NCBI GenBank assembly: GCA_024195265.1 | Contig: JAJLRJ010000011.1 | Span: 3,626,866-3,690,865 of the forward strand | Direction: 5' to 3' | DNA from: Dendrophyllia cribrosa | Taxonomy: Eukaryota > Cnidaria > Anthozoa > Scleractinia > Dendrophylliidae | Length of the DNA stretch: 64,000 nt | Part shown: piece after piece, positions 30,818 to 40,133 of the stretch | How positions within the stretch are numbered: the first letter of the stretch is position 1 | Layout: the number at the start of each line of letters is the position of its first letter | The notes under the pieces: model-generated | Database searches by the model: none | What the model was told of the DNA's origin: nothing | Seen by the model: only the letters and a program-made list of their open reading frames with translations | Translations under genes and position numbers: made by a program

Positions 30818-31282
30818 TTATTCCATGTTTTTAATTCCTTGTCTTACCGGAATTCGAGATGGGAGTGTTGCTGGTGGTGTTGCAGCGGATGTTGCAGCGG
30901 GGGTGTTTGCTGGCGTTGATGGTGTGTTTGATTTGCGCCCAAGCCTTTGCATTATGGCTTCGCGCTGGTAATAAACACCAGCAGCAGAGACAATCAACCC
31001 ACCAACCCCCAGATTATAAACGATTGAGTTGCTGTTGCTGTCACTTGTTGTGTCACTTGTTGGAGAATTGTTTTCAATTGGGGGTGCAGGCTTTTGTGCT
31101 TCGGTCTTTTTCTTTGCTTCCCGGGCCAGGCGGTTGCGTTCTGCTAGCCTTTTGCCAGAAGCAACACGCCCGGGGTTCTTTTCTGTTGCAGGCTTTGTTT
31201 TCGGAGCCTCAGAGGTAACACGGTCAGGTGTTGGTGTTGGATTTGGAGTTTCTTCAGGGATCGTCTCGAGTGGTGCGGCCAT
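30818..31282 (-). CDS. 154-aa single-pass membrane protein, unknown function (element C)
   Basis: It has a Pro/Thr-rich N-terminus, a basic stretch GRVASGKRLAERNRLAREAK (about 43-62), a disordered Ser/Asn segment, one hydrophobic helix (VYNLGVGGLIVSAAGVYY, about 88-105) and a Thr/Ala-rich tail. The basic patch beside a membrane helix would suit a DNA- or core-associated virion protein, but this is inference. Upstream CATATATACAC fits the shared promoter pattern. Confidence 0.6.
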   Translation of the reverse strand: MAAPLETIPEETPNPTPTPDRVTSEAPKTKPATEKNPGRVASGKRLAERNRLAREAKKKTEAQKPAPPIENNSPTSDTTSDSNSNSIVYNLGVGGLIVSAAGVYYQREAIMQRLGRKSNTPSTPANTPAATSAATPPATLPSRIPVRQGIKNME

Positions 31283-31353
31283 CCTGTGTATATATGTGAG
31301 TTTTATTTTTTACAAGATGTGCCAGGTTGCTGCAAGGTTGCTGCCAGATTCCT

Positions 31354-31968
31354 TCAAGGTTCCTGAGAGGTCACCCCAGGTACCAGCCCAACTTCATCAA
31401 GGCCCTCAAGCGGATAGCCTTCACTGTCTCTGGTTGGATGTGTGGGTGGGGGCTGGGGTTCCAATTCTATCAAATCAGGCTCTCGTTCAATCTTGATGTG
31501 TTTTGTTGTGATGAGAGCAGCATTGGCAAGCGCCAGCAATCGCCCGCATCGAATGGCAATAGCCCCAGCAAGATTTGACAGCTCCTGGTTGATTATGTAG
31601 TCGTTCTTGAGTTCTTTCTGTAACTCCTTGGGATCATCAACCGGGATCACCATGCCAACGCCTTTGGATATGAGCATGATGGCTGAATCAACTAGGGATT
31701 CGGTTGTCTTGTTGCCGATGTATGCCTCGTACCTTTTGCAGTACTTGTCAACGTCCTTGTCTGACAACCGCTTGACATGATCGTGTGTGAGCTGCACACC
31801 GATAGCTTCTTTAGCCTTGCCAGTTGAAACAAGGATTGCCAGCTTCTCACGTTTGGCAGGAATGTCATTGTCACCAACTATCCCTGTGGGAGGTGTGGTT
31901 TTAGGGGTGGCCTCCAGCATCTGCATTACTTCGTTCAAGGCGACCTGGTCTTCAGCTGCTTCAGCCAT
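31354..31968 (-). CDS. 204-aa conserved protein, unknown function (element C)
   Basis: A hydrophilic N-terminus is followed by a helical middle (KRLSDKDVDKYCKRYEAYIG, about 88-107), a LVDSAIMLISKGVGMVIPVD segment and a conserved-looking NQELSNLAGAIAIRCGRLLA stretch (about 148-167), then a Pro-rich tail. It lies between the ATPase-side genes and the membrane-protein cluster, consistent with a virion or assembly role. The start at 31968 follows CATATATATACC by about 9 bp. No domain is recognised. Confidence 0.6.
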   Translation of the reverse strand: MAEAAEDQVALNEVMQMLEATPKTTPPTGIVGDNDIPAKREKLAILVSTGKAKEAIGVQLTHDHVKRLSDKDVDKYCKRYEAYIGNKTTESLVDSAIMLISKGVGMVIPVDDPKELQKELKNDYIINQELSNLAGAIAIRCGRLLALANAALITTKHIKIEREPDLIELEPQPPPTHPTRDSEGYPLEGLDEVGLVPGVTSQEP

Positions 31969-31988
31969 CAGTGGTATATATATGTTTT

Positions 31989-32228
31989 TTATTTTTCAAT
32001 AATTCTCTTGATGTCGGGCAAAAGAGTTTCAAGCTCCCGTATAAGCCCCGCCATGGTGTCTGGCATAGAATTCAGCCACAATGGATATCTGTTGAGAAGC
32101 ATGAGGCGCAGATCTTCCTCACCAGCGGCTTTGATAATTTTGTTTTGCGCCTCAAGTGTGTGTTTGTGCAATTCATCCAAAAGCTGTGAAAGCACAGTGA
32201 GCTTGTGTAGACTGGTTGGCGCATTCAT
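31989..32228 (-). CDS. 79-aa helical protein, unknown function (element C)
   Basis: The start at 32228 (MNAPTSLHKL) is preferred over an upstream Met at 32264 because the CATATATAC box lies between them. The product is predicted helical throughout, with Leu heptads and basic residues. It ends 21 bp before the promoter of the next gene. No family is recognised. Confidence 0.55.
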   Translation of the reverse strand: MNAPTSLHKLTVLSQLLDELHKHTLEAQNKIIKAAGEEDLRLMLLNRYPLWLNSMPDTMAGLIRELETLLPDIKRIIEK

Positions 32229-32289
32229 GGCTTGTATATATGTGTGTATATTTGTGCAATGCATTATTTACGCGGTTGTGTGACCGTGT

Positions 32290-33046
32290 TTAAACCTTGT
32301 ACTCAATTCCATACGGGTATCTCAGAGAGAAAACCAGGTGGGAGAACTTGCGGGATTTGAGCCTTGCGATAAACTCTTTGTACTCCTCGTGGGAGAGCTC
32401 GCCGGCATAATCTTCGAATATGGCTTTGGTTGTCTTGCTGGAGGGCGTGTAAAAGAGCACGATCGCTGCAATGTTGTCACGATATGGCTTGGCAATGCTG
32501 GTGATCTGCTGGGTCAAGACCCACACGGATATGCCGTCATGCCTTGCGCTGAACCCAAGATTGACCAGTTGAACCGTTCGACCTTTGACATCTTTTGAGG
32601 CGGCGCAGTCATCGAGAATGAATAAAGTATTGGTGGATGTGAAAAAGAAGCTCGCCAGCTTCAACCAGTCTTCGATTTCATGCTGTTGGCAGACGATCAC
32701 GAAGATGTGCGGATCGCGATCCACGAAGCCATCGTATGTCTTGTTCTTAACAAATGTGGGGCAGAATAAAACGATGTAATCAAAATAACCCCTAAAGGGG
32801 CCTCGCAATTGGGAGAGAAGATACTGTGTCTTGCCAGAGTTAGTGGGGCCCACGATTAGTGCATTGAATGGCAGCTTTCTTGGGTCCATGCCCAACACCT
32901 ATATTAATTGGTTTGCAAACTGGTGGGGAGGGGGCCATTGCCAGAAGTCTTTGTATTTTATGGTGTGACAGATATCCGGTGGATGGCAGGGGAGCCGGCT
33001 TAGCATAGAAGTTGATCTTGTTTCTTGTGGCCATGGGGTTGGTCAT
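32290..33046 (-). pseudogene. A32-like genome-packaging ATPase (element C), frameshifted near the N-terminus
   Basis: This is a FtsK/HerA-type ATPase that would pump DNA into capsids. Walker A is LIVGPTNSGKTQYLLSQL and Walker B is NTLFILDDCAAS, followed by a sensor-like WVLTQQIT. The main open part is 32290-32898. The N-terminal ~50 codons (MTNPMATRNKINFYAKPAPL, start 33046 after CATATATATAC) are in another frame, with the slip near 32890-32900. Both parts together approach the ~250-aa length usual for the family. An internal Met at 32889 or 32898 could still give a product with an intact ATPase core. Confidence 0.85.
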
Positions 33047-33103
33047 GGGGCTGGTGGGTATATATATGCGTGTGTTGTTCGTGTGCGTGTGTGTTGCGTT
33101 TAC

Positions 33104-34338
33104 TTAGTACTGTACAGATTCCAGCTGCCTGCCCATGATGTTCATCTGTGAGTCTGAGATGGTGAAGATGTGGCAGTTTGCGTTTCCCGAGCCTGTGCCG
33201 TTTCGTTCGATCTCGAGTTGCACGCCATCTTGTGTGTTGACGAGTCGTTGACCGTTGCCGTGCAGGGCTGTGTCGCCCATGGCCCGCAGGTCAATCCAGA
33301 GACCAAACTTGTTGCCTGTGAGATATTTGGTCAAGTTCATGTTAGGCCTGCCGCGCGTGTGTGGGGTAAAATGCCGGGTTATCTCTCTCCACATGTCCGT
33401 ACCACTGATTCCCTCGTTGTAAAGCCTGTTTGGAACACCGTTGACTGTGACCTTCACTTTGGTGATGTCTGGATTGAAATAGCACCAGCCGTGTAGGGGT
33501 TGATGAACAGCAAGAGGATGCCCTTGAGAGACCGGCGCTGTGGGTTAACCCTAAGATTCAGCCGAGTGTCACCACTTTTTGAGAATGGATGCACCCGATC
33601 TCGCATTACCAGGTCATAAGCGAACTCCTTGCCACTGGTGTAAGTGCTTGTTGCCCCGTCGGCCAGAGTCTTACTTCTGATCGTCTCATACTCCAGCTGG
33701 ATGTTTTCTAACTTGTACACGAGCTTGCTTGTGTCTGAGCCACGGACAACTTGGTTTGCGGGGGCGAGGGTTAGTTCGAAGACCAGATCGTTATACAGTG
33801 CTTGAGGATATATAACACCGTGGTCAGTTAAGATTTGGTGATCCAGCTTGATGCGATACTTATTCTTGTATATTGTCTCCAGCTTTTTTTCCGCATCCAC
33901 GCCTGAAGACTTCTGGTCACCAGAACCAGAGCGAACCTTACACAAATCCACACTCTGGATGCCCTCCATAAGCATATTTTCCCGCTCATCGGTTGATCGG
34001 AAGAGATCTTCGAAGATCTTGTAGATGTCGTACCCAACCGTGTCCTGGACAGTGGTGGCGGCAAACTTTACAACGAACCTGTCCACCAGGGCCCGAGAAA
34101 CATTTTGTACGAGATAGTTGTTTGCATGGCCGCCGGTTAGGTTGATGTTAAACACCAGGGCAAGTGAGCCGGACACAATGACATCGTGCTCGCCAAGCTT
34201 AGGCACCGAGACGTACAGTGTCTCGCCGGGGTTGGCCTCAGAAGGGTTGAATGTGATGCGCTTTACGGTTCGCTCTGCTTTCATGGCGCCCAGTGTCTTT
34301 TCACTGTGAGATGGAAGTAAATTCGGTTGCACAGCCAT
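33104..34338 (-). pseudogene. Major capsid protein, double-jelly-roll type (element C), frameshifted
   Basis: This is the probable major capsid (hexon-like) protein. The N-terminal 280 codons (34338 to about 33490) and the last ~125 codons (about 33490 to 33104) are in different frames; the slip is just after INPYTAGA. The size (about 410 codons), the position beside the packaging ATPase, the beta-rich sequence and the C-terminal ending MNIMGRQLESVQY fit Polinton/adintovirus capsid proteins as I know them. No fold was computed. TATATATTTG lies just upstream of the start. The divergent coiled-coil gene begins 40 bp away. Confidence 0.7.
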
Positions 34339-34378
34339 GGTATATATTTGTGTTTTTTAAAATTTATATTTATACATC
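34339..34378. promoter_or_regulatory. Bidirectional 40-bp promoter region
   Basis: The gap between the divergent capsid (-) and coiled-coil (+) genes holds ATATATA next to the capsid start and TATATTTATAC next to the plus-strand start. Confidence 0.5.
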
Positions 34379-35764
34379 ATGGCTGAAGGCGGTTTTGATC
34401 CAGGAGATATGCCCGATAATCCTTGGGTTGACCATGGAATTGACCACGATGATGACGACGATGACGAACAAGAAGTTGACACAACAACACCCTTTCAACC
34501 AGGCGGCACATTCACTCCATACCATGGCGGCGAGCAGCATGAAATGCATACAATGCCTCACGAACAAAGTGGGTTAGTTCCTGACATCCCTAATCTTAGT
34601 GACTTCACACATGAAGAAGACAAACAAAAAATGGTTGATAAAGCTAAGGCCTGGATAAGAAGGCGCTTTCCAAAAGTAGCCTACGACAAATTACCCCCAA
34701 TTTCTTTCGGTAAAAAACCAGGAAATGAAGGCAGAATGGTTTCCTTTGGGCCAAAGGGTGGCGAGACTCCCATTTTCAAACAGGATGGGTCTGGCCTTCT
34801 TAAATCGTTCACAGACAAGTTCAAAACATCCCTTGGCCCAAGCGCTGAAGAGCTTGTCTCTGACAAAAATGCCTCAATAAGGGAAGAAAGACAAAGAGAG
34901 AAGGAAACACAAAAACAACTGAAGGAGAATGAAAGGGTTGTTGCGAATCTACAACAAGCACAAAATGAGGAGCAAAACCTCAGAAACAAAAAAGAACAAA
35001 ATCAAGCGCGGATTGACGCTCTGGAGAATGAACACGGTTCAAGAATGGAGAATCAAACAGAGATAGACCGCCTAAAACAGCTGAACAAAAATATTCAACT
35101 AGATATTGAAAACCAGAAAAAAGAAGTAGCTGCACTTCAAAAAATACAAAAACAACGAGCCCAAGAACAGGAAAAGGTGAACAAAGCCAGAACACGCCTT
35201 TCTGCTATGGTGAAGGAAAGAAATGAAGTTGAAGCAGGGCTAAACTCAACTAAACCCCTTGATGAGTTAAACGAAAGAGAAGTCGAGCTTGAACGGCAGA
35301 ACGCTGAAGACAGATGCGTCATAGAGGATGAGAACACGTCTCCCTCTGACAGAGCAGCCGCGGAAGACCGGATTGCTGAGCGAGAAGAAGAGCTGGCAAG
35401 GCTCAGACCACAGGTTCAAGAAAGGGAACAAGCACTGTCTTTGAGAGAGAGGGTCAGAGAAATCTTCAAGAAATACGGATGGACTCTGCAAGCGATTGTT
35501 CTGGCAGCTGGCATCACCATCAGCGCTGTTGTACTCGCCACCTTGAACGGCCTGGCAAAGGCCACCAAGGCTATTGGAAATGGGCTTAAAGAGCTTGGCA
35601 AAAAGGCAGCCAGCGCCTTGCCTGGCCTCATTGGCTCAATTGTTAGCTTCATCTTCAAAGCGGCTGGGTCGGTCATTTCCTTTCTGGGCGAACACGCCTG
35701 GCTGCTCATCCTTGCAGTGGTGGCCTTCCTTGTTGAAAGGATCACCAAGCGTTCGAAGTCTTGA
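34379..35764 (+). CDS. 461-aa coiled-coil protein with C-terminal membrane region (element C)
   Basis: The acidic N-terminus includes DHDDDDDDEQE (about 23-33). Residues ~165-350 form a long Glu/Lys/Gln-rich coiled coil. The C-terminal ~100 residues contain three hydrophobic segments (LQAIVLAAGITISAVVLATL, LPGLIGSIVSFIFKAAGSVI, AWLLILAVVAFLV) and a basic tail. The design suits a membrane-anchored stalk or scaffold. It is intact. I recall this arrangement from other cnidarian Polinton-like elements but know of no function. Confidence 0.75.
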   Translation: MAEGGFDPGDMPDNPWVDHGIDHDDDDDDEQEVDTTTPFQPGGTFTPYHGGEQHEMHTMPHEQSGLVPDIPNLSDFTHEEDKQKMVDKAKAWIRRRFPKVAYDKLPPISFGKKPGNEGRMVSFGPKGGETPIFKQDGSGLLKSFTDKFKTSLGPSAEELVSDKNASIREERQREKETQKQLKENERVVANLQQAQNEEQNLRNKKEQNQARIDALENEHGSRMENQTEIDRLKQLNKNIQLDIENQKKEVAALQKIQKQRAQEQEKVNKARTRLSAMVKERNEVEAGLNSTKPLDELNEREVELERQNAEDRCVIEDENTSPSDRAAAEDRIAEREEELARLRPQVQEREQALSLRERVREIFKKYGWTLQAIVLAAGITISAVVLATLNGLAKATKAIGNGLKELGKKAASALPGLIGSIVSFIFKAAGSVISFLGEHAWLLILAVVAFLVERITKRSKS

Positions 35765-35768
35765 ACAC

Positions 35769-37607
35769 TTATCTCGACCAAACGAAAAGGCCTGCCAAAG
35801 CAAGCGCACCCACAGCAACGACTGTCTTGGAGACGTGATGCGGATCGGGCCGTGGTGTTGGGTCTGGTGCGGGGGTTGGGGCTGGTTGTGGTGTTGGTGT
35901 GGGGGGTGGTTGTGGTGTGGGTGTGCTGCTTGTGGCTGGGGCTGTGGCGATGCCCTGTGCCTGTGTGGCCTGTTTATGTATCGGGTTTGATGGGTGACTG
36001 TTTGGTGGATTGATCTTTGTTGGTCCACCGTCCATGTGGCGAAGGGAGGCTTTTTTTGTGCCCAGATTAACACCACTGTTCACGCCCAGCTTCATCCCTT
36101 GTGTTGCCTCCTGTAGATTATTGTTATACCCGATCACGCTCTCTGTGTTGATAATCATGCGCGATGGCATGAGCCAGCTTCCGGGTGCTGTCGCAAAGTC
36201 TAAGCGCACTTTCGTTGCTTGGATGGCAAGCTGGTAACGCTGTACGCTTGTTGCGATGTCGTTCAGTATTATGGCCTCCTCTAGATGGGTGAGGAATACT
36301 CTCTGCGTTTCGAAAGCCCTGCCTCCTCTTCCAATGATGCTGCTGCGGGTTTTGGCCTGTGAACCAAGAATGCAGTACACAAAGGCCTCGATTGATTGGT
36401 TCATACGGGCGAGCCCTGGCTGTGTTAGCCCCTGTGCCTAATTTGGCACAAAGTGCTCGAACTGGGTGTCCGCCCCTTGGTCGTTGCGAACGAAAGATAT
36501 ACCATTGGCACGATAATTGGGGTCTTTTCTGTCAGTGACGCGCTCATCATCGAACAGAGCTAGATCAGAGTCTGGATAAGTGTAATCGGTAGAGATGGGG
36601 CCCTCTCCATAAGTCCAAATGTAGACATTCCCAAGCCCGTGGTTCTTGCCGTATGTGTAACGGAAGTCAGAACTGGGGTCGATACCGAACTCGATGCAAA
36701 TCTTCTTGTACGCGTCGATGTTGTATTTGTTGTCTTTCTGGTTAAATGGGGGGTCGTCTGGCAAAGCACTCACGCTTTGTTCCCCACCCATCTGGTAGAG
36801 TATTCGCCTTGTTGTGAAATAGACGTGAAACCGGTAAAACGACCTTAACTGTGGTGTTAAAGATAGACTGGAGTTCTTATCGAAGAGAATGTCACGCGAG
36901 ATTCCACAGCCGGTTGTTGCACACCACAGGGCGAAGGAGAGTTGTTGCGGCCAAAAGCTCATATGAGGGCCACCCATCCACTTTCGGCCATATTTGGCGG
37001 TTGTGAATGAAATCTGTGTGTCCCTGAAGATATTTCTGTATTTCGTTGTGAAATACTCAGTTGGAGTGACGTAAATCTTTTGCTCTTTGTCATTTAATAT
37101 TGCGCCAATCATCATGTCTTTGTCAATTGTGGTGGAGAAATCAATGGCCGGGATTGATAACATTTGTTGCCCCAACGATAACTGATAAGGGAAACCACCA
37201 TCATAGACAAGGCCAAGAGCGTCTCTTTCGGCGCCAGTCCAATCTTTGTGGGGCATTTCTGTGATAAGTGCCCACGAGCCAGGGGCCTTTTTGTAAAGCA
37301 CTTCTCCTGTGGCTGTTTTGTGGTCGTCACCATACTTTACTTGCACTTCAAAATGGGACATATCAGCAAGAGGGAAACGCTTTTTGAAATCTGAAATTGC
37401 CTTTGCCTTAGCTGCGGCGTAGAGCTTTGCTGCCTCCGGCGAACTCAACCAAGCCATTTCAGGATCAGGGGGTGGTGGCTTTGGCGCGACATGGGTATAG
37501 GCGTTTGGTGTTGTATAAAAAGGAGGTGGGGACCCGTAGTTGTGGCCGCCGATGGAGATGCCAAGATTTGAATTAGGATTAAATCCACCAGGCCGTCTGC
37601 CAAACAT
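35769..37607 (-). pseudogene. ~610-codon virion-type protein interrupted by one TAG (element C)
   Basis: Two open parts, 36438-37607 (389 aa) and 35769-36404 (211 aa), are in the same frame and separated only by TAG at 36438-36440 plus 11 sense codons. The first has a Pro-rich N-terminus and FTTKYRNIFRDTQISF and YRFHVYFTTRRILYQMGG segments. The second has AFVYCILGSQAKTRSS, a Pro/Thr-rich linker and a C-terminal membrane helix (VVAVGALALAGLFVW). I judge it one large gene carrying a nonsense codon; programmed readthrough cannot be excluded. Its function is unknown. It is convergent with the coiled-coil gene (4-bp gap). Confidence 0.65.
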
Positions 37608-37657
37608 GATTTATATATTTATATTTTTAAATGTTCTTATATATACTCGCATCTGTC

Positions 37658-38320
37658 ATGGTTGTGTTGACATTTGTCACGACTTCGAACCCTCACACGA
37701 TCTATTTCGACCACGCACTGCCGAGACCAAGATACATACGGCTCCTGTCTACCTCACTCACCAACTCGTGGTACAACTTGAAAGAAAGAGCGGTTATCTC
37801 AGCACCTCGCAGTGATGGAAGGGTTACTGAAATATTCGTAATGCCGGGGTTTTACACAGTGGATAACATTGTGAAAGATTTCCTTGAGATAAAAACGAAT
37901 AGACCTGTTATTGATCTAACAGTTGATACAATCACAGCAGAAGGAATAATGTTAATTAAAAGTCCCAATAATGTAACGTTTAGCAGAAATCTGATAGATT
38001 TTCTTGGTATAAGTGGTACCCCGTTTTGGAGTGCAACTGTCAAAGGGTTTACATCTCCAAGCACTTACTTTGTCCACTGTGACCTGGTTGACAAAGAACA
38101 GAACTTGCTCAATGGCAAACCTTCGAGTGTGTTGGCGCGCTTCGACATTCGTGGGAAATCATTTGAGAAGGTTCATTACCAACCAACACAACAGAACGTC
38201 TTGCGTGACGTCTCGTCTGGCGAATTTGTTAACTCTATCACACTGTCAGTGCGGGATAAAGATGACAACCTCTTCGATTTCAATGGTAGGCCCTTAGAAT
38301 TTGAAATAGAGATAAATTAA
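37658..38320 (+). CDS. Penton-like minor capsid protein (element C)
   Basis: About 220 aa. The Met at 37658 is preferred over 37631 because ATATATAC lies 12-20 bp upstream, as at the other genes. The sequence is beta-rich, with PGFYTVDNIVKDFLEI near residue 60 and a C-terminal block ending DNLFDFNGRPLEFEIEIN. Size and terminal pattern match the single-jelly-roll minor capsid (penton) of Polintons. It would occupy the capsid vertices. The gene is intact. The upstream gap is a shared divergent promoter with the 37607 gene. Confidence 0.7.
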   Translation: MVVLTFVTTSNPHTIYFDHALPRPRYIRLLSTSLTNSWYNLKERAVISAPRSDGRVTEIFVMPGFYTVDNIVKDFLEIKTNRPVIDLTVDTITAEGIMLIKSPNNVTFSRNLIDFLGISGTPFWSATVKGFTSPSTYFVHCDLVDKEQNLLNGKPSSVLARFDIRGKSFEKVHYQPTQQNVLRDVSSGEFVNSITLSVRDKDDNLFDFNGRPLEFEIEIN

Positions 38321-38344
38321 AAAATCATATATATACCCCACGCA

Positions 38345-39027
38345 ATGAGTTCTGCCAATGTGCTGCCATCGGCCCCCGAATACAGCGAGACACAACAGCT
38401 ATACCCTATGCGTGAGATCACTCAAATCAATGCAGAAGACTTCCGACTCAAAAAGATCTCTGACTTGCTTAAGGAGTTGTCTGACGAAGCCGAGCATTAC
38501 CGTCAGGTCGCAAAGAAATATAAACGAACCCAATCCTTAGTTCATTACTCGGCGGTTGGCCTTGGGTCGCTTTCTGTTGGGCTGTCATCAGGGGCCCTTG
38601 CCACTGCATTGACTGGGTTCGGAATTATTGCAAGTCCAGCACTTGCCGGCGTCGCGACCCTCTGTGGGCTATCCTCTGTTGGCTTTACAGCTGCTAACAA
38701 GCGATTAGAACGGAAAGTGACTAAACACGAGAATATCTACACACTGGCCCTGGCTAAACGCAACTCTGTCAATGAACTGGTCTCAAAGGCTCTGGAAGAT
38801 AAGAGGATCAGTGATACAGAATTCACAATTATTACTCGTGAGGTGCAAAAATATCACGAACTCAAAGCAGCAATCAGGGATGGTGTTAAGGCTAAAAAAA
38901 CGTTGGCGCTCAAACACAAGCGCCAGACCTCGAGAAACTCAAAAAGGAACTTCGCAAGAAAGTAAAACAAGAGTTTCAAAAAAAGATACTTCTCGCCGCA
39001 GCCTCCAAATCCGATTTGAGATATTAA
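38345..39027 (+). pseudogene. ~230-codon conserved membrane protein, frameshifted near the C-terminus (element C)
   Basis: The first 190 codons are open. They comprise a hydrophilic N-terminus, a long hydrophobic Gly/Ala region (VGLGSLSVGLSSGALATALT onward, about 74-118), and helical segments with KVTKHENIYTLALAKRNSVN and ISDTEFTIITREVQKYHELK. A slip near 38905-38930 moves the remaining basic helix (LKKELRKKVKQEF, ending at TAA 39025-39027) into another frame. The downstream part is clearly in-family coding by composition. This is a recurrent uncharacterised Polinton-associated protein type. CATATATATACC lies upstream. Confidence 0.65.
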
Positions 39028-39071
39028 ACTCTGGCTTTAACCTCTACATTTCTAAGGATAAATCATTTGCG

Positions 39072-39105
39072 CCCAATTGAATACATAGCCCGGCTGTGTA
39101 CAACC
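39072..39105 (+). promoter_or_regulatory. CCAATTGAA box upstream of the zinc-ribbon gene
   Basis: GCCCAATTGAATAC lies about 22-35 bp before the ATG at 39106. It is a shortened form of the box found before polymerase and nuclease genes. Confidence 0.4.
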
Positions 39106-39795
39106 ATGGAGAAGTTCGCTAAACAACTGGCTGATGTTCGGTCCTTGGACACTAAAGGCGAATACAAAGCCAAACTCGATGAGCTTGATAAAGAATACAA
39201 ATTTATCCTCCTGCGCTCACTCGAAAACTACACCAAGGAAATACGGCGTTCAAACCTGTCAGAACGACTTCATAGCATCAAGGAGTATCTTTCTCCCGAG
39301 GCACAATACCCTCCACACTCACCTTTCACCCTTGTGAATGAAAGGACAAAATTTTGCCAAAACTGCAAAGGCAAATTAAACCTCAGGATGTTTTCATCAG
39401 AACTTTGCTGCGAAGACTGCGGACTCTTAGAGCCTCTGGATGGTGTGACCTTCGATTACAACGGGCTCTATGGTGGTGATTACACAATTACCAAAAAAAG
39501 AATGACCGCCAAACACTACAACTTCAAAAGCTATCTCAACAAACATCTGAAAATTTGTGAACACCACGTCTGCTTGTCCAATGATGAAATATATCATGCA
39601 AATGAGACATTCAAATTCATCGAAGAATATCTACCGAAAAGAATCTCCATGCCCTTTGTGGCCCACAAAATCTTGGATGCAATAAAAGGACCACAACGGC
39701 TTGTCAATTACTTCTGGCTGCAAGTCCCAGAAAAATCAATGTGGAAGCACGAACAAAGCTGGAAGATCATGCTTGAAAAGATGGGTCACGTTTAG
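39106..39795 (+). CDS. Zinc-ribbon protein resembling viral late transcription factor 3 (element C)
   Basis: The start at 39106 (MEKFAKQL) fits the box spacing; the frame is open further upstream. An N-terminal helical region is followed by a four-Cys zinc ribbon (CQNC ... CCEDC, about 86-109) and a helical domain with KHYNFKSYLNKHLKI and ISMPFVAHKILDAI, ending ~229 aa. This order, zinc ribbon then helical core, is that of poxvirus/NCLDV VLTF3-like factors, which direct late transcription. The match is by layout and a few residues, so it is tentative. Its stop overlaps that of the convergent gene by 4 bp. Confidence 0.45.
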   Translation: MEKFAKQLADVRSLDTKGEYKAKLDELDKEYKFILLRSLENYTKEIRRSNLSERLHSIKEYLSPEAQYPPHSPFTLVNERTKFCQNCKGKLNLRMFSSELCCEDCGLLEPLDGVTFDYNGLYGGDYTITKKRMTAKHYNFKSYLNKHLKICEHHVCLSNDEIYHANETFKFIEEYLPKRISMPFVAHKILDAIKGPQRLVNYFWLQVPEKSMWKHEQSWKIMLEKMGHV

Positions 39796-40133
39796 TGAGC
39801 ACTTGGGCCGTCATCACTGCCGATGCCCTCTGTATGGCATCTAGAAGGCGGCATGCCAGGACAAATGGCTCTGTGCATACCCATGTCCACTTTTGGCGAG
39901 AAGTGTTCTTGACATTCATCACATGTTTGTGAAGTGAATAAACGGAAATAGCAATCGTATTGCCAGTGATAATGATTTTTTATTGAACGACATACAGATT
40001 TCATCCTGCATTGATGAAGGGCCCTTGCAGCCAGGTCACGCTGGAGACTTATTTCAGTCAATTCAAGGATGTAATCTTTGATCATGTCTGCCAAATAATC
40101 CCAACGGGATTCACCAAAAGACAGTTGCTCCAT
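39792..40133 (-). CDS. 113-aa C2H2-finger protein (element C)
   Basis: A helical N-terminus and one finger, CDECQEHFSPKVDMGMHRAIC (about 74-94; split here as CDEC ... HRAIC), near the C-terminus. The promoter at 40150-40180 carries CAATTGAAAAAAAC and CTATACC. The first ~17 codons overlap the end of the exonuclease gene in another frame. It belongs to the replication-side cluster; a DNA-binding or regulatory role is inferred. Confidence 0.6.
   Translation of the reverse strand: MEQLSFGESRWDYLADMIKDYILELTEISLQRDLAARALHQCRMKSVCRSIKNHYHWQYDCYFRLFTSQTCDECQEHFSPKVDMGMHRAICPGMPPSRCHTEGIGSDDGPSAH

Noticed and set aside
28965..36440. Stop-codon reassignment (TAG read as an amino acid) in the elements
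   Set aside because: Host genes and intact element genes end normally, one B lesion is TAA, and frameshifts are equally common, so ordinary decay explains the pattern better.
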